Source: Cyanobacteria bacterium OH_CBB_238
GTDB taxonomy: Bacteria > Cyanobacteriota > Vampirovibrionia > Gastranaerophilales > Gastranaerophilaceae
Direction of reading: 5' to 3'
Assembly: GCA_023409995.1 (NCBI GenBank)
Contig: JAEYQN010000158.1
Span: 1 to 6,016 of the forward strand
DNA: 6,016 nucleotides
Shown: positions 5,583 through 6,016 of the stretch, piece after piece
Numbering within the stretch: position 1 is the first letter of the stretch
How the letters are laid out: each line of letters opens with the position of its first letter
Notes under the pieces: model-generated
The model's database searches: none
What the model was told of the DNA's origin: nothing
The model's input: the letters and a program-made list of their open reading frames with translations, nothing else
Translations under genes and position numbers: made by a program

Positions 5583-6016
5583 TGACAAACTACTATATAG
5601 AAAAAGATAATAAAATTATTTTAGTTAATACTGACTTAGAAAGTTTAAAAAGAACCTTAATACATGGCATTGGTGATAATATTGTAATTCAAGAAACAGA
5701 AAGACCCATAGTGGACTTTGAGTTTGCTGATACTGAAGAATATATGTCTAAAATGCTTTCTAAATCAAAGGTTGAAAAGCTGGCTGAAAATGAAAATAAA
5801 AGAAACACAAAACTTCAGTCAGGTGTAAGTTATAAAAACATAATTTTTGACTCTGATACAGACCAAAAATCGAATTTAATGTATGCCATAGCCGCAATGG
5901 ATGATATAGAGACATTGACATGGTATGGGATGAATAATGATTCCTTAGTTTGTACAAAATCAGATTTATTGGCAATTGGACAATTAATTCAAGAATTAAC
6001 CGCATATGTGTGGGGG
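5582..6016 (+). CDS. DUF4376 domain protein, tail-fibre-associated, 3' end beyond window
   Basis: An open frame of 145 codons that runs off the right edge without a stop. The N-terminal 1-60 is variable, short strands and turns (MTNYYIEKDNKIILVNTD, then IVIQETERPIVDFEF at 34-48). A charged helix follows (about 58-76, rich in Lys, Glu and Asn). From residue 81 it matches the DUF4376 pattern: GVSYKNIIFDSDTDQKSNLMYAI begins at 81 and spans to 103, with F89, D90 and D92 as key residues; TLTWYGMNNDSLVCT (111-125) is the 'tW...dn....t' strand pair; SDLLAIGQLIQELTAYVW (127-144) is the closing helix. DUF4376 proteins usually lie after phage tail fibres and are thought to be fibre parts or assembly helpers; the biochemical role is unknown. 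It overlaps the fibre gene by one base (TAATG). The domain is nearly complete, so little is probably missing. Confidence 0.82.
   Translation, partial: MTNYYIEKDNKIILVNTDLESLKRTLIHGIGDNIVIQETERPIVDFEFADTEEYMSKMLSKSKVEKLAENENKRNTKLQSGVSYKNIIFDSDTDQKSNLMYAIAAMDDIETLTWYGMNNDSLVCTKSDLLAIGQLIQELTAYVWG

Noticed and set aside
5760..6005. Minus-strand open frame of 81 codons at the right end
   Set aside because: It is antisense to the DUF4376 gene, whose protein motifs are clear on the + strand.

Overview
This window is a late structural segment of a tailed phage or prophage, AT-rich throughout, with seven genes all on the + strand. Gaps are very short (0 to 54 bases), two gene pairs overlap as TAATG, and nearly every gene has a clear Shine-Dalgarno site. 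The six genes that end inside the window all stop with TAA, and tryptophan is always TGG, so the ordinary bacterial code applies. The tail-tip genes belong to the lambda-like / gene-transfer-agent-like siphovirus module (gpM/DUF2460, gpL/DUF2163, gpJ/TipJ), which is typical of phages of Gram-negative bacteria. The distal genes (a small fibre protein and a DUF4376 protein) resemble those of prophages in AT-rich gut Proteobacteria as I remember them. The host assignment is an inference; no host gene is present.

Layout. 20-442: secreted, LprI-like (DUF1311) small protein. 497-1642: a GH24 (T4-type) lysozyme domain with an unusual 224-residue C-terminal extension. 1674-2027: gpM/DUF2460-like minor tail protein. 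2027-2647: gpL/DUF2163-like tail hub protein with four cysteines suited to a [4Fe-4S] cluster. 2676-5117: TipJ/gpJ-like receptor-binding tip protein with an inserted beta domain, a fibronectin III domain and a lectin-like C-terminus. 5133-5582: small tail-fibre-like protein. 5582-6016: DUF4376 protein, cut by the window end. No RNA gene, IS element, CRISPR array, convincing promoter or strong terminator is visible; the module reads as one transcription unit continuing beyond both edges.

How the genes work together. gpM-like and gpL-like proteins should close the tail tube and form the hub, TipJ sits on the hub and contacts the receptor, and the fibre plus DUF4376 protein probably complete or help assemble the adsorption apparatus. 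The NlpC/P60 peptidase (gpK, or g14 in gene transfer agents) and gpI that normally sit between gpL and gpJ are absent. The lysozyme lies instead just upstream of gpM, so it may be a virion-associated cell-wall hydrolase rather than, or as well as, a lysis endolysin. Its catalytic Asp position is Lys, and it is preceded by a putative secreted lysozyme-inhibitor-family protein. This pair is the most interesting part of the window.
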